Source of the DNA: Massilia timonae CCUG 45783
GTDB taxonomy: Bacteria > Pseudomonadota > Gammaproteobacteria > Burkholderiales > Burkholderiaceae_D
NCBI RefSeq assembly: GCF_000315425.1
Contig: NZ_JH992922.1
Span: forward strand, 68,376-132,375
DNA length: 64,000 nt
Direction of reading: 5' to 3'
Below, piece by piece: positions 16,497 to 30,298 of the stretch; the stretch's first letter is position 1, and each line of letters starts with the position of its first letter. A program made the position numbers and the translations under genes. The notes beneath the pieces are model-generated. The model was not told the origin of the DNA. It did no database searches and saw nothing but the letters and a program-made list of their open reading frames with translations.

Positions 16497-18925
16497 GACT
16501 GGATGATTTCCGGATCGGGCTGCGCCACCTGGTGCGCGAGCCGGGCTACAGCGCCATTGCCATCCTGGGCCTTTCCGTCGGCTTCGCGGCCTGCCTGCTG
16601 CTGCTCGGCTTTGTCCAGTACTCCTGGCGCTACGACGCCCACGTGCCGCAGGTCGAACAGGTCTACGTCGTCAAGCAGCGCTTCAACGTCGACCCCGTGG
16701 CGCCCTGGTTCGACCAGGCCCCGCTGCTGCTGCGCACGATCGCACGCGAGACCCCGGGGGTGGACGACGCTACCGCATTCTTCCGCCCGGACCCGCCGAC
16801 CGTCAAAGTGGGCGCCACCCTGCACAAGATGCCGAGCCTGCTGGTGCTGCCCCATTTCACCCAGGTGCTGGGGCTGCGCGCGCTCGAGGGCGACCTGGAC
16901 GCGGCCCTGACCCGGCCCGAAGGCCTGGTGTTGACGGCATCGACCGCCCGGCGCCTGTTCGGCGCCGCGCGTGCGCTCGGCCGGACCGTCCAGGTCGGCG
17001 ACAAGGTGCTGCGCGTGGCGGCGATCGTGCCCGACCCGCCGGCCAATACCACCATTCCCTTCGAGGCCCTGTACGGCGTGGGCTCCGTCTTGAACGACCC
17101 GGGCATGCGCACCGAGCTCCAGACCGGCGAGCATGGCGCCTGGGGCCGCCTCCTGCTCCGCATCGAAAACCCGGATGCGGTGCCGCAAGTGGCGGCGGCG
17201 CTCCAGCGCGCGCTCGACACCGCGCCCGCGGTCCAGGGCGTGCCGCCGGACGTGCGCGCGCGCCTGGGCGAACGCAAGGTGATGGACCTGGCGCTATCAC
17301 CGCTGCGCGAAGCGTATTTCGACCGTGACGTGGCGCGCAATCCCGTCTCGCCGCCCGGCGATCGGGGCGACCGCGCCACGGTGACCGGACTGGCCGTGGT
17401 GGCGCTGCTGATCCTAGTCATCGGCGCCATCAATTACGTGAACCTCGCCACGGTGCGCGTCCTGCGGCGCCAGCGCGAAATCGGCATGCGCAAGGTGCTG
17501 GGCGCGAGCGTGCGCCGGATCGTGCTGCAATTCATGGCCGAGTCGCTGCTGGTGTCGCTGCTGGCGACCTTGCTGGGCCTGCTGCTGGCCTGGTTCGCCC
17601 TGCCCCTGTTCGCCGAACTGGTCAACCGCAAGCTGGATGGGCTGTTCGCGCCCGCCAACGTGGCGGCGGCGCTCCTGATCGGCATCATGCTGGGCGTGGT
17701 CGCTGGCCTGCAGCCAACCTGGACGGCGCTGCGTGTGCGCCCCGCCCAGGCCCTGGCCGGACGCGCCAATACCGAGTCGCGCGCCGGTACGCACCTGGCA
17801 AAGGCGCTGACCGTGCTGCAGATCGCCACCGCCGTCGGCCTGGCCAGCCTGGCCATGGGCATCGCGCTGCAAACCCGCTTCGCGATCAATGCCTCGCCCG
17901 GCTTCGACGCGTCACCGCTGCTGATCGTGGACTTGCCCGAGCGCGGCAAGAAGAACGAGGCCGTGCGCGGCTTCATGACGGCGCTCGGCCAGCAGCCCGG
18001 CGTGCACGGCATGGTGCTGTCCGAGCACGTGGTCGGACGCTCCGGCAACGGCCTGATCCAGGACATCAAGCGCGACGGCGGCGCCAGCGTCTCGGCAGAA
18101 ACGAAGATGGTCGACACCAATTTCTTCGAGGTGTATGACCTGAAACCGGTGGCAGGCCGCCTGTTCGATCCGCGCCTGGACCAGGAAAACGCGGTCGGGC
18201 CGGTCGTGATCAATGCCATCGCCGCGCGCCAGCTCGGCTTCGCCACTCCCCAGGCCGCAGTGGGCCAGACCTTGCTGCACCCGGGGGACGACGGCAAGAT
18301 GATTCCTTATCGCGTGCTCGGCATCGCCCCCGAACTGCGCTTCCGCTCGCTGCACGACGAGCCGCGCGCCACGCTGTATGTGCTCAATACCGACTGGGCC
18401 GCCGTGCTCAGCGTGCGCAGCACCGCGTCGATGCCCGACGCCGAGCGCGCCGTGGCGGCGCTATGGAACCGTTACTTCCCGCATGCCATCATGCACACCG
18501 AGCGTGCGGGCGACGTACTGGCCGCCAATTATGCCGACGACCGCCGCCTGGCCCGGCTGCTGGCGCTGGCCACCCTGATCGCGCTGGCGATCACGGCCTT
18601 CGGCATGGTCGCGCTGTCGGCCTCGATCGTGCAGCGGCGCGCGCGCGAAATCGTGCTGCGCAAGCTCTACGGCGCCGGCCGCGCCCAGATCGCCATGCTG
18701 CTTGGACGCGAACTGGGCAGCCTGGTCGGGGTGGCCGCCGTGCTCGGCCTGCCGCTGGCCTTCCTCGCGCTCGGCCATTACCGGGCCGGCTTCGTCGAGC
18801 ATGCGCCGCGCATGTATTCGATGCCCTGGCTGGCGCTGGCCGGGGTGGCGCTGGTGACCTTGCTGGCCACGCTGCGCCACACCTGGAGTGCGCTGACGAT
18901 GCGGCCAGGCAAGGTGCTCAGGTGA
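16493..18925 (+). CDS. Two-module FtsX-like ABC permease (MacB type)
   Basis: An 810-residue inner-membrane protein. It has one N-terminal helix, a large periplasmic MacB_PCD domain, three helices around 295-410 (the FtsX domain, with the conserved [14 protein letters not shown] cytoplasmic loop), another helix at about 440, a second periplasmic domain and three C-terminal helices. The second FtsX loop is [14 protein letters not shown]. The duplicated layout is that of single-chain permeases working with a separate ATPase, here the preceding gene. With the adaptor it probably exports a lipid, peptide or antibiotic; the substrate is unknown. Confidence 0.88.
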
Positions 18926-19799
18926 CGGCCAGGAATTCCTCGACCATGCTTGCCAGCAGTTCCGGCTGGTCATGATGCAGCATATGGCCAGCCTGCGGCA
19001 CCATGCGCGGCGTCACGTCCTTCAGGTAGGCCATCCTGCGGTCGACCTCGGCGCGCGCCTGCTCCTTGGCGCCCATCCAGCGCCACATATCGGTGTCCTC
19101 GGCCTCGACCCACAGCACCGGCGCCGTGATCGCGCTCCAGCAAGCCATGATCTCGTCGACGTGGTACAGCAGCGGCGAACTCATTTTATGCGCCGGATCG
19201 CCCAGGATCTTCCACAGGCCGTCGCGGTCCTGCTCGGCCCAGTGGGCGGCCAGGAAGGCGGCGCGCTCGGGCGCCAGGCGCGGATTGGTCTTGCGCAGGC
19301 GCGCCGCCACTTCCTCCAGGCTGGCATAGCCGCGCATCTCGGGAGGATCGCGCAACTCGTCCAGCCACTTGGCCACGCGGCCCGGATACTGCTTCGGGTG
19401 CGTGGTCGGCAGGCCGAAGCCCTCCAGGTTGACCAGCTTCGCGATGCGCTGCGGCCGCACGCCGGCATAGATGCCGGCGATATTGCCGCCCATGCTGTGG
19501 CCGAGCAGGTTCACCGCCTCGTCCGGGGCGTAGTGGTCGAGCAGGACGTCGAGGTCGGCCACGTAGTCCGGGAACCAGTAGGTATCGAAGCCCGAACGCG
19601 CGCTCTGGCCGAAGCCGCGCCAGTCGGGCGCGATCACGTGCCAGTCGCCTTGCAGGCAGTCGACCATGAACTGGAACGAGGCCGACACGTCCATCCAGCC
19701 GTGCAGCATGAACAGCTTGGGCGCGCCGGGCGTGCCCCAGTGGCGTACGTGCATGCGCAGGCCGCGAACGGTCAGGAATTCAGAACGGGAGGGTTTCAT
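18918..19799 (-). CDS. Alpha/beta fold hydrolase
   Basis: A 293-residue hydrolase. The nucleophile elbow GHSMG places Ser102; HG at MLHGWMD forms the oxyanion hole, and VPQAGHMLHHDQPE gives the catalytic His. WRGFGQS and the long lid resemble meta-cleavage hydrolases and haloalkane-dehalogenase-like enzymes, but the nucleophile is Ser, so esterase or C-C hydrolase activity is expected. Its 3' end overlaps that of the convergent permease gene by 8 bases. Confidence 0.85.
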   Translation of the reverse strand: MKPSRSEFLTVRGLRMHVRHWGTPGAPKLFMLHGWMDVSASFQFMVDCLQGDWHVIAPDWRGFGQSARSGFDTYWFPDYVADLDVLLDHYAPDEAVNLLGHSMGGNIAGIYAGVRPQRIAKLVNLEGFGLPTTHPKQYPGRVAKWLDELRDPPEMRGYASLEEVAARLRKTNPRLAPERAAFLAAHWAEQDRDGLWKILGDPAHKMSSPLLYHVDEIMACWSAITAPVLWVEAEDTDMWRWMGAKEQARAEVDRRMAYLKDVTPRMVPQAGHMLHHDQPELLASMVEEFLAVT

Positions 19800-19939
19800 G
19801 CTGTTCCTAAATTAGTACGGTCGTTCGGATGATTATACGGGCCGGCAGTTGAATTCGCGCGCCGCGGCCCCATCTGCCGGACTTCGGGACAGGACGGTGG
19901 CGGTAGAATAGCGGCATTTCCACCTCCGCGAGCACATCC

Positions 19940-20464
19940 ATGGCGATTTACCAGCTGGGCGAGCATGCGCCCGAGATCGATCCGTCGGCCTTTGTCGCCG
20001 ACACGGCCACCCTGGTGGGCAAGGTCACGCTTGCCGCGAATGCGTCGGTGTGGTTTGGCACCACGCTGCGCGGCGACAACGAGCGCATCACGATCGGCGA
20101 GAACAGCAATGTTCAGGAAGGCACCGTGATGCACACCGATCCGGGCTACCCGCTCGACATCGGCAGGAACGTGACGATCGGCCACCAGGCCATGTTGCAC
20201 GGCTGCACGGTAGGCGACGGATCGCTGATCGGGATCCAGGCCGTGGTGCTCAACGGCGCGCGGATCGGCAAGGGTTGCCTGGTCGGCGCCGGCGCCCTGG
20301 TCACGGAAGGCAAGGAATTTCCCGACCACTCGCTGATCCTGGGTTCGCCCGCGAAGGTGGTGCGGACACTGACACAAGAAGACCTGCTGCGCCTGGAAGG
20401 CACCGCCGCGAGCTATGTGGCGCGCGGCCAGCTGTTCAAGGCGCAGCTCAAGAAAATCGGATAA
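19940..20464 (+). CDS. Gamma-class carbonic anhydrase family protein
   Basis: The 174-residue left-handed beta-helix protein (YrdA/PaaY type) shows hexapeptide repeats and metal-binding histidines in [19 protein letters not shown] and nearby. Members bind zinc or iron as trimers; some hydrate CO2, others have unknown roles. It lies 3 bases upstream of hslO, a frequent pairing in betaproteobacteria. Confidence 0.9.
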   Translation: MAIYQLGEHAPEIDPSAFVADTATLVGKVTLAANASVWFGTTLRGDNERITIGENSNVQEGTVMHTDPGYPLDIGRNVTIGHQAMLHGCTVGDGSLIGIQAVVLNGARIGKGCLVGAGALVTEGKEFPDHSLILGSPAKVVRTLTQEDLLRLEGTAASYVARGQLFKAQLKKIG

Positions 20465-20467
20465 AGA

Positions 20468-21436
20468 ATGACGACTACGGATACTGGCACCACCAACAGG
20501 GACACCCTGCAAAAATTCATCTTCGACAATGCGGCCGTGCGCGGCGAGCTGGTCGAGATTTCGGACACCTGGCGCGAGATCCAGGCCCGTCATGCTTACC
20601 CGAAGGCGGTGCGTTCGGTGCTGGGCGAGATGGTGGCGGCCGGCGCCCTGCTGTCGGCCAACCTCAAGTTCAACGGCGCGATCGTGATGCAGATCCATGG
20701 CGACGGTCCGGTGCGCCTGCTGGTGGTCGAGTGCGACGCCGACCTGCGCATGCGCGCCACGGCCAAGCTGGCGCCCGACGTCGAGATCGCCGACGACGCC
20801 ACCCTGGGCCAGCTGTTCAATGTGAACGGCAAGGGCCGCTTCGTGATCACGCTCGACCCGGCCGACAAGGTCCCGGGCCAGCAGCCCTACCAGGGCGTGG
20901 TGCCGCTCGACGGCGACGACATGGCGACCGTGATCGAGAACTACATGCTGCGTTCGGAACAGATGGACACGCGCCTGTGGCTGGCGGCCGACGACCAGGT
21001 CGCGCGCGGCCTGCTGCTGCAAAAGCTGCCGCGCCACAGCGGCAAGGAAGACCAGACCAAGCAGGCCACCGAGGCCGAAGACCTGGAAACCTGGAACCGC
21101 GCCGCCATGCTGGGCCAGACCGTCAAGCGCGAAGAGCTGCTGTCGACCGACATCTCGACCCTGCTGCACCGCCTGTTCTGGGAAGAGACCATCCGCGTGT
21201 TCGACCCGCTGCACCCGCAATTCCACTGCAGCTGCAACCGTGAAAAGGTCGGCAACATGCTCAAGATGCTGGGCCAGGAAGAAGTCGAATCGGCGCTGGC
21301 CGAGCTGGGCGAACTGGGCATCAACTGCGATTTCTGCGGTAAGCACTACGCCTTCGACAAGGTCGATTGCGCCCAGCTGTTCGCCAGCGACAGCCCGGTG
21401 CAGACCATGATGCCGCCGAGCGGCAGCACGCACTGA
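20468..21436 (+). CDS. hslO: Redox-regulated holdase chaperone Hsp33
   Basis: A 322-residue cytoplasmic chaperone that becomes active on oxidation. The C-terminal zinc switch is intact: CSC within FHCSCNREKV and CDFC within INCDFCGKHY, the CxC...CxxC pattern of Hsp33. The N-terminal domain carries the typical segments for the chaperone core. It is cotranscribed with the gamma carbonic anhydrase gene. A GC-rich hairpin without a T tract at 21444-21464 follows. Confidence 0.95.
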   Translation: MTTTDTGTTNRDTLQKFIFDNAAVRGELVEISDTWREIQARHAYPKAVRSVLGEMVAAGALLSANLKFNGAIVMQIHGDGPVRLLVVECDADLRMRATAKLAPDVEIADDATLGQLFNVNGKGRFVITLDPADKVPGQQPYQGVVPLDGDDMATVIENYMLRSEQMDTRLWLAADDQVARGLLLQKLPRHSGKEDQTKQATEAEDLETWNRAAMLGQTVKREELLSTDISTLLHRLFWEETIRVFDPLHPQFHCSCNREKVGNMLKMLGQEEVESALAELGELGINCDFCGKHYAFDKVDCAQLFASDSPVQTMMPPSGSTH

Positions 21437-21592
21437 GATCGCTTGCGCCGGGAACGCCGGCGCACCGGTCCGGTCAGCGCACCGCGGCGCCCTCGCTCGA
21501 CGATGTCGACAGCGATCAGTCCACGCCGTGGTGCCGCCGAACATTACGTCGGTTCAAGGGGGCGCATGGCAAATGCATCGAGCTGGGACGCG

Positions 21593-22165
21593 CTATCGGC
21601 TACATCCTGAAACCGTGGGCGAGCGCACCCTGCTCTCCGTGAAGGTGGGCCGCCATGGCGCCAAGCACCTGGCCGATCGTATTCTTGAGATAGACCGAAA
21701 ACCTGGCGTCGCCCAGCGTCCGTGCACGTTCGCGATCTCCAGCTTGATACGCTGGCGTGGAAGGTCACGCCGCTCGGGAGACGTCTCGACACTGACCTGC
21801 CATTTGTCGACACGAACGTTCTCGTAGTCTGGCAGAGCAGCCATTTCCTTGGGTTCCTTAACCTCGACCAAGAGTCCATATCTTCCGCCCAGATGCTTTT
21901 CGATACAGGCTTTGATTGCCTGCATTTTTTGCGACGTGAAGTCGCGGCCTCCCGCGAAGTCGAGATCTTCGCTGAACCGGTTCGATCCGCGGCAGAGCCG
22001 CAAGGATGTCCCGCCCTGGAAGACCAGGTCATTGAGCAAACCGGCCCGGTCGAGCGAATAAAAGATATCGTAGTGGAGAATCTCTTTCTCGACGACGGGA
22101 CGCATGGCCGTGCGGCCTGGCTGCTGCATTGCCAGGTCGACCAGATCATTGAAGTTTTCAGGCAT
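21593..22165 (-). CDS. AbiEii/AbiGii-type nucleotidyltransferase toxin, apparently truncated
   Basis: The 190-residue product is a type IV-like toxin partner. The nucleotidyltransferase motif is clear: FQGGTSLRLCRG followed by RFSEDLDF, which supplies the metal-binding Asp pair. AbiEii proteins are usually 230-300 residues, and the C-terminal helical part seems to be missing. After IKLEIANV (about 21725) this frame turns Arg/Ser-rich, while another frame reads better (ARFSVYLKN...QVLGAMAAHLHGEQ) and stops at 21600. A frameshift or recombination scar is likely. It overlaps the antitoxin gene by 8 bases. Confidence 0.7.
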   Translation of the reverse strand: MPENFNDLVDLAMQQPGRTAMRPVVEKEILHYDIFYSLDRAGLLNDLVFQGGTSLRLCRGSNRFSEDLDFAGGRDFTSQKMQAIKACIEKHLGGRYGLLVEVKEPKEMAALPDYENVRVDKWQVSVETSPERRDLPRQRIKLEIANVHGRWATPGFRSISRIRSARCLAPWRPTFTESRVRSPTVSGCSR

Positions 22166-22697
22166 CGGAAAGCTCTCTTGCGTCGATCATATTGGTGTTT
22201 CGCCCGGAGCGCATGAGGTCGGCAACAGCCGCCCGCCTCGTAGCGATACGCAGCGGGCGCCCTTTCATCGACGTCGTGCGTTTGACGAGTTCCGCTGGCG
22301 GGCGCTTGGTATGCGTGAATTCGATGACGCCGTACGGGGTCTCATATACGCCGTTTGCACCTGTCGTCATGAGGGTGATCCGGCTCACGGGAACTTGAGA
22401 GATAACACCGTACTCGGACAGCATCGACTCCCTGCTCACATACGAAAAATGACCGCGCCTCAAGACAGACGCGATGTCCTCGATGACCCGCCCCTTCATG
22501 GATCTGGCCATGGGATTGATATAGACGCCCTTCGCGACCCGCTCGAGGATTCCATCGGATACCAGTCGTTGCAAGGACTTTTCAAGGGCCTTTTCTTTTT
22601 CGCTCGGAAATGCCTTGGCAAGGTCGCTCTTGGAAAAGACGTACACGCCCCGCTGGTCCAGCACAGAAAGTGTCTTGATGGCGTCAATCTTGTTCAT
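22158..22697 (-). CDS. AbiEi-family antitoxin/transcriptional repressor
   Basis: The 179-residue product begins with a winged-helix segment (YVFSKSDLAKAFP...LQRLVSDGILERVAKGVY) and continues with the AbiEi C-terminal domain (SYVSRESMLSEYGVISQVPVSRITLMTTG). In abortive-infection AbiE systems this protein represses its own operon and neutralises AbiEii. The ATG at 22697 was preferred over one at 22775 because it removes an extension without family resemblance. An overlapping pair of inverted repeats lies about 100 bases upstream. Confidence 0.82.
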   Translation of the reverse strand: MNKIDAIKTLSVLDQRGVYVFSKSDLAKAFPSEKEKALEKSLQRLVSDGILERVAKGVYINPMARSMKGRVIEDIASVLRRGHFSYVSRESMLSEYGVISQVPVSRITLMTTGANGVYETPYGVIEFTHTKRPPAELVKRTTSMKGRPLRIATRRAAVADLMRSGRNTNMIDARELSDA

Positions 22698-22793
22698 CGC
22701 TCGATTTTCCTGCCAACGGATCGTAGTGGAGGCAGCCAGGTTGCCAAATAAGTAGGTAGCCAAGAAGCCAGCCAAGCAAGTAGCGGGCAGCGT

Positions 22794-22827
22794 TAGGTAT
22801 CATAATACCCTAATAAATATTAGGGTA
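22794..22827. promoter_or_regulatory. Paired inverted repeats upstream of the abiE-like operon
   Basis: TACCCTAAT-AAAT-ATTAGGGTA (22806-22827) has perfect 9-base arms. Next to it TAGGTAT-CATA-ATACCCTA (22794-22812) is an imperfect repeat sharing the TACC core. AbiEi proteins are known to bind two inverted repeats in their own promoter. Autoregulation here is inferred. Confidence 0.6.
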
Positions 22828-23008
22828 GCAGACGACTTATCATGGTCCCTCTCCTTGTATCCGACTAGTGATGGTTTGCTGGAGCAGGCTTACTCCGCCT
22901 GATGTCCTACGACTTTTTCGCCGAAGTGGTAAGCTGATGCATCTTTGACACTGTTGCATTTTCGAACAGCGACACCATCTAGACATCACTGACTTACGGA
23001 GGAAGCAC

Positions 23009-23524
23009 ATGAACATCGATATTGGCATCAGCACCGAAGACCGCGCAAAAATCGTCGACTCGCTGTCGCACGTCCTGGCCGACAGCTACATGCTGTACCT
23101 GAAGACCCACAACTTCCACTGGAACGTGACCGGCCCGATGTTCCAGACCCTGCACGTGATGTTCCAGGAACAGTACACCGAGCTGTGGAACGCGCTGGAC
23201 GACATCGCCGAGCGCATCCGCGCCCTGGGCCACTTCGCACCGGGCACCTACAAGCGCTACGCCGAGCTGTCGACCATCAAGGAAGAAGCGGACGTGCCGG
23301 GCGCGCAAGAAATGATCCGCCAGCTGGTCGCGGGCCAGGAAGCGGTGGCGCGCACCGCGCGTGCGGCCTTCCGCATCGCCGATGCCGCCGACGACCAGCC
23401 GACCGCCGGCATGCTGGCCAATCGCATGGAAGTGCACGAGAAGAATGCGTGGATGCTGCGCGCCTTCCTGGAGCAGGGCGCGGGCCATACCCAGGGTGAA
23501 GCGTCGTCGGATTCGAAGAACTGA
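23009..23524 (+). CDS. dps: Dps-family DNA starvation/stationary phase protein
   Basis: The 171-residue ferritin-like protein forms dodecamers that oxidise iron with peroxide and protect DNA. The ferroxidase ligands are visible: KTHNFHWNVTG near the N-terminus and the downstream DDIAERIRALG. GGAGGAAGCAC precedes the ATG. The 311 bases between it and the antitoxin start hold the AbiE operator and presumably the dps promoter; a TTGACA at 22945-22950 could be a -35 box, but no good -10 follows. Confidence 0.93.
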   Translation: MNIDIGISTEDRAKIVDSLSHVLADSYMLYLKTHNFHWNVTGPMFQTLHVMFQEQYTELWNALDDIAERIRALGHFAPGTYKRYAELSTIKEEADVPGAQEMIRQLVAGQEAVARTARAAFRIADAADDQPTAGMLANRMEVHEKNAWMLRAFLEQGAGHTQGEASSDSKN

Positions 23525-23584
23525 TGATGTGAGGTTGCGGTCCGCAGGGGCCGCAACCAGCGTTGAACCGGACGTGCAAGCGGC

Positions 23585-23869
23585 TCAATCGCCGCTGCGC
23601 CCACCACTCATATGCAAGTCGACCACCTTCATGATCTCGAGCGTGAGATCGAGGTCGAACTCGCCCGACGCCAAGGCAGCGCCCAGCTGCTCGCGCGGCA
23701 CGCCGACCGCGGCGGCCAGCGCGCCCAATCCCGGCGCCTGCGACACCGCCTTCAACGCCGCGCCGACGACGGCGCCGTCGCCATCTTCGAAGGCATCTGC
23801 CAGGCAATCCGCGATCGCATCGAGCGAATCGAGGCCGGCGGAATCAAACGGGGAATGCTGTTCACTCAT
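23585..23869 (-). CDS. HigA-like addiction-module antidote protein, orphan
   Basis: The 94-residue product fits the small antidote family (TIGR02684-like): an ADAFEDGDGAVVGAALKAVS region, a degenerate helix-turn-helix GLGALAAAVGVPREQLGAAL, and LDLTLEIMKVVDLHM near the end. No HigB/RelE-type toxin gene is adjacent. It lies 9 bases after ftsB and may be cotranscribed with it. The HTH lacks several usual polar contacts, so DNA binding is uncertain. Confidence 0.6.
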   Translation of the reverse strand: MSEQHSPFDSAGLDSLDAIADCLADAFEDGDGAVVGAALKAVSQAPGLGALAAAVGVPREQLGAALASGEFDLDLTLEIMKVVDLHMSGGRSGD

Positions 23870-23878
23870 GGGGATTGA

Positions 23879-24238
23879 CTAGTTGGTCGGGGTCGCGCCA
23901 TGCTTGGCGCCATCCTTTGCCGGTGGCGGCGGAGGCGGCACGGTCATCGACTCGACCGGCTGCTCGTTCTTGCGCAGCACCTGCACGAAGATCTCGCCCT
24001 GCTTGATCATGCCCAGGTCGTAGCGCGCGCGCTCTTCCACCGCCCCCAGGCCTTCGCGCAGGTCTTCGACCTCCGAGGCCAGCTTGGCGTTGCGCGCGGT
24101 GAGCTGTTCGGTCTTGAGCCGCGTGGCATCGACCTGGCCCCGCATGTCGGCCACGGACAGCCAGCCGCCCTTGCCGAGCCAGAGTGGGTACTGGATCAGC
24201 ACGAGCAGTGCGGCGAGGGCGATCGTGATCAGGCGCAT
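23879..24238 (-). CDS. ftsB: Cell division protein FtsB
   Basis: The 119-residue divisome protein has one N-terminal membrane helix ([18 protein letters not shown]), a coiled coil ([19 protein letters not shown]) and the conserved [16 protein letters not shown] motif, followed by a Pro-rich tail. FtsB forms a complex with FtsL and FtsQ. It follows eno, the usual proteobacterial order. Confidence 0.93.
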   Translation of the reverse strand: MRLITIALAALLVLIQYPLWLGKGGWLSVADMRGQVDATRLKTEQLTARNAKLASEVEDLREGLGAVEERARYDLGMIKQGEIFVQVLRKNEQPVESMTVPPPPPPAKDGAKHGATPTN

Positions 24239-24311
24239 GGCGGCAAAAAGGATGCGATCTGGCCGGAGAACAGGAAGCGCAAGCGCCCTCCCCGCCCGCC
24301 GGCCAGGTGGA

Positions 24312-28294
<3,983 letters not shown>

Positions 28295-28509
28295 TCAAGA
28301 CGGCAAGTTCCCAAAAAACAGTGTCGTGGACCGTTCACAAAACCACTATTCCGAGTGCATTTTCGTTTCAGTTGGGCAATAATTGTAACCGGTCGGACGA
28401 GACAATATTTTACCGACAACATTTGTACAGACAGTTCTGGTGTCATAAGACAAACGCCGCACGGATGCCGCCATTCCGGCGGAAAAACCCTATCTCAATT
28501 ACACAAAAC

Positions 28510-30243
28510 ATGGGCAATTTCATCAAACTCAACATCGGTACGCGCCTGGCCGCCGGCTTCGCCCTGACGCTTCTGATGACCGTCATCATCGCTACCGTCG
28601 GCGTCTGGCGCCTGAACCAGGTCGCCCACGAGACAGAGGCGATTCTGGCAGAACCGCTGGCGAAGGAGCGCATGATCGCCGAGTGGTATACCCAGATCTT
28701 CGCCGCCGTGCGCCGCACCGCCGCCATCGTCAAGAGCAGCGACCCGTCGCTGACCGAGTTCTTCAAGGAAGACTCGGCCGCCACCGGCAAGCTGTCGGCC
28801 GACCTGGTCAAGCAGATCGAACCGTTGATCAGCGGCGACGACGAGACCGCCCTGTTCAAGTCGGTGATGGAACACCGCGCCGCCTACAGCAAGGCGCGCG
28901 ATGGCGCGGTCAAGGCCAAGGCCGAAGGTAACGTCGAACTGGCCGAACAGATCCTGACCCAGCAATTCAACCCGACCGCCAAGGCCTACCAGGAACGCGT
29001 GAAGGAACTGGTCGACCTGCAGCACAAGCGCATCGCCGCCAGCGCCGGGCTGATCGCCAGCACCGCGGCCCGCGGCAACGTCGTGATCGGCTCGCTGGCC
29101 GCCGGCGCCCTGCTGCTGGGCGGCGTGTTCGCCTGGCTGCTCACCCGCTCGATCACCCGCCCGCTGCGCCAGGCGGTGCACGCGGCCGAACAGGTGGCGG
29201 CCGGCGACCTGACGGTCGAGATCGACACCAGGGCGACCGATGAAACCGGCGCCCTGCTGCGCGCGCTGGGCCATATGAATACGTCCCTGTCGAAGATCGT
29301 CGACGAAGTGCGCAGCGGCACCCAGACCATCAGCGGCGCCTCGAGCGAGATCGCGGCCGGCAGCTTCGACCTGTCCAGCCGCACCGAACAGCAAGCCGCG
29401 GCGCTGGAAGAAACCGCCGCCTCGATGGAAGAACTGACCGGCACCGTGCGCCAGAACGCCGACAACGCGCGCCAGGCCAACCAGCTGGCGATCGCCGCCT
29501 CGAGCGTGGCCACCCAGGCCGGCCAGGCGGTCGACCAGGTGGTCGCCACCATGGGCTCGATCAACGATTCGTCGCGCAAGATCGTCGACATCATCGCGGT
29601 CATCGACGGCATCGCCTTCCAGACCAATATCCTGGCGCTGAACGCGGCCGTCGAAGCGGCGCGCGCCGGGGAGCAGGGCCGCGGCTTCGCGGTCGTGGCC
29701 TCGGAAGTGCGCACGCTGGCGCAGCGCTCGGCCGCCGCCGCCAAGGAAATCAAGCAACTGATCGGCGACTCGGTCGAAAAGGTCGACACCGGCACCAGGC
29801 TGGTCGACCACACCGGCGCGACGATGCGCGAAGTGGTCGACTCGATCCAGCGCGTGACCGACATCATGGGCGAGATTTCGTCGGCCAGCCAGGAACAGAT
29901 CACCGGCATCGACCAGGTCAACCAGGCCATGGGCCAGATGGACAATGCGACCCAGCAGAACGCGGCGCTGGTCGAGGAAGCCACCGCCGCCACCGCGGCG
30001 CTGCAGGATCAGGCGCAGCGCCTGGCGCAGGTGGTCGATGTGTTCAAGCTCGATGCGCGGTATGTGAGCCCGGCGGCGCCGGTGGTTGCGGTGAAGCGTC
30101 CGCCCGCACGGCCGGCGTTGGCCAAGCCGGTGGCGCGTGCGGCGGCCAAGCCAGCACCTGTCGCCAAGCCGGCAGCCGCCAAGGCCACCGGCAAGCCTAC
30201 TGCACCAGCCAAGGTCAATGAGGCAGAATGGGAAGAGTTCTGA
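28510..30243 (+). CDS. Methyl-accepting chemotaxis protein with CheR-binding tail
   Basis: The 577-residue chemoreceptor has an N-terminal membrane helix, a four-helix-bundle sensor (about 35-190), a second helix ([20 protein letters not shown]), a HAMP domain and a cytoplasmic signalling domain whose tip reads [21 protein letters not shown]. After an Ala/Pro/Lys-rich linker it ends EWEEF, matching the xWxxF pentapeptide that tethers CheR and CheB. The ATG at 28510 gives the short N-terminus expected. The preceding 287 bases are AT-rich and hold its promoter, which could not be pinpointed. Confidence 0.93.
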   Translation: MGNFIKLNIGTRLAAGFALTLLMTVIIATVGVWRLNQVAHETEAILAEPLAKERMIAEWYTQIFAAVRRTAAIVKSSDPSLTEFFKEDSAATGKLSADLVKQIEPLISGDDETALFKSVMEHRAAYSKARDGAVKAKAEGNVELAEQILTQQFNPTAKAYQERVKELVDLQHKRIAASAGLIASTAARGNVVIGSLAAGALLLGGVFAWLLTRSITRPLRQAVHAAEQVAAGDLTVEIDTRATDETGALLRALGHMNTSLSKIVDEVRSGTQTISGASSEIAAGSFDLSSRTEQQAAALEETAASMEELTGTVRQNADNARQANQLAIAASSVATQAGQAVDQVVATMGSINDSSRKIVDIIAVIDGIAFQTNILALNAAVEAARAGEQGRGFAVVASEVRTLAQRSAAAAKEIKQLIGDSVEKVDTGTRLVDHTGATMREVVDSIQRVTDIMGEISSASQEQITGIDQVNQAMGQMDNATQQNAALVEEATAATAALQDQAQRLAQVVDVFKLDARYVSPAAPVVAVKRPPARPALAKPVARAAAKPAPVAKPAAAKATGKPTAPAKVNEAEWEEF

Positions 30244-30265
30244 CCGTCTCTCGCCGCTAAATGAA

Positions 30266-30298
30266 GCCGCCGTCCCTTTTCAGGCACGGCGGCTTTTT
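30266..30298 (+). terminator. Intrinsic terminator after the chemoreceptor gene
   Basis: GCCGCCGT and ACGGCGGC arms around a 12-base loop are followed by TTTTT. The structure also ends at the stop codon of the convergent minus-strand gene and may serve both. Confidence 0.8.

Noticed and set aside
22941..22975. TTGACA upstream of dps as a sigma-70 promoter
   Set aside because: No acceptable -10 hexamer lies at the required distance; it was kept only as a remark.
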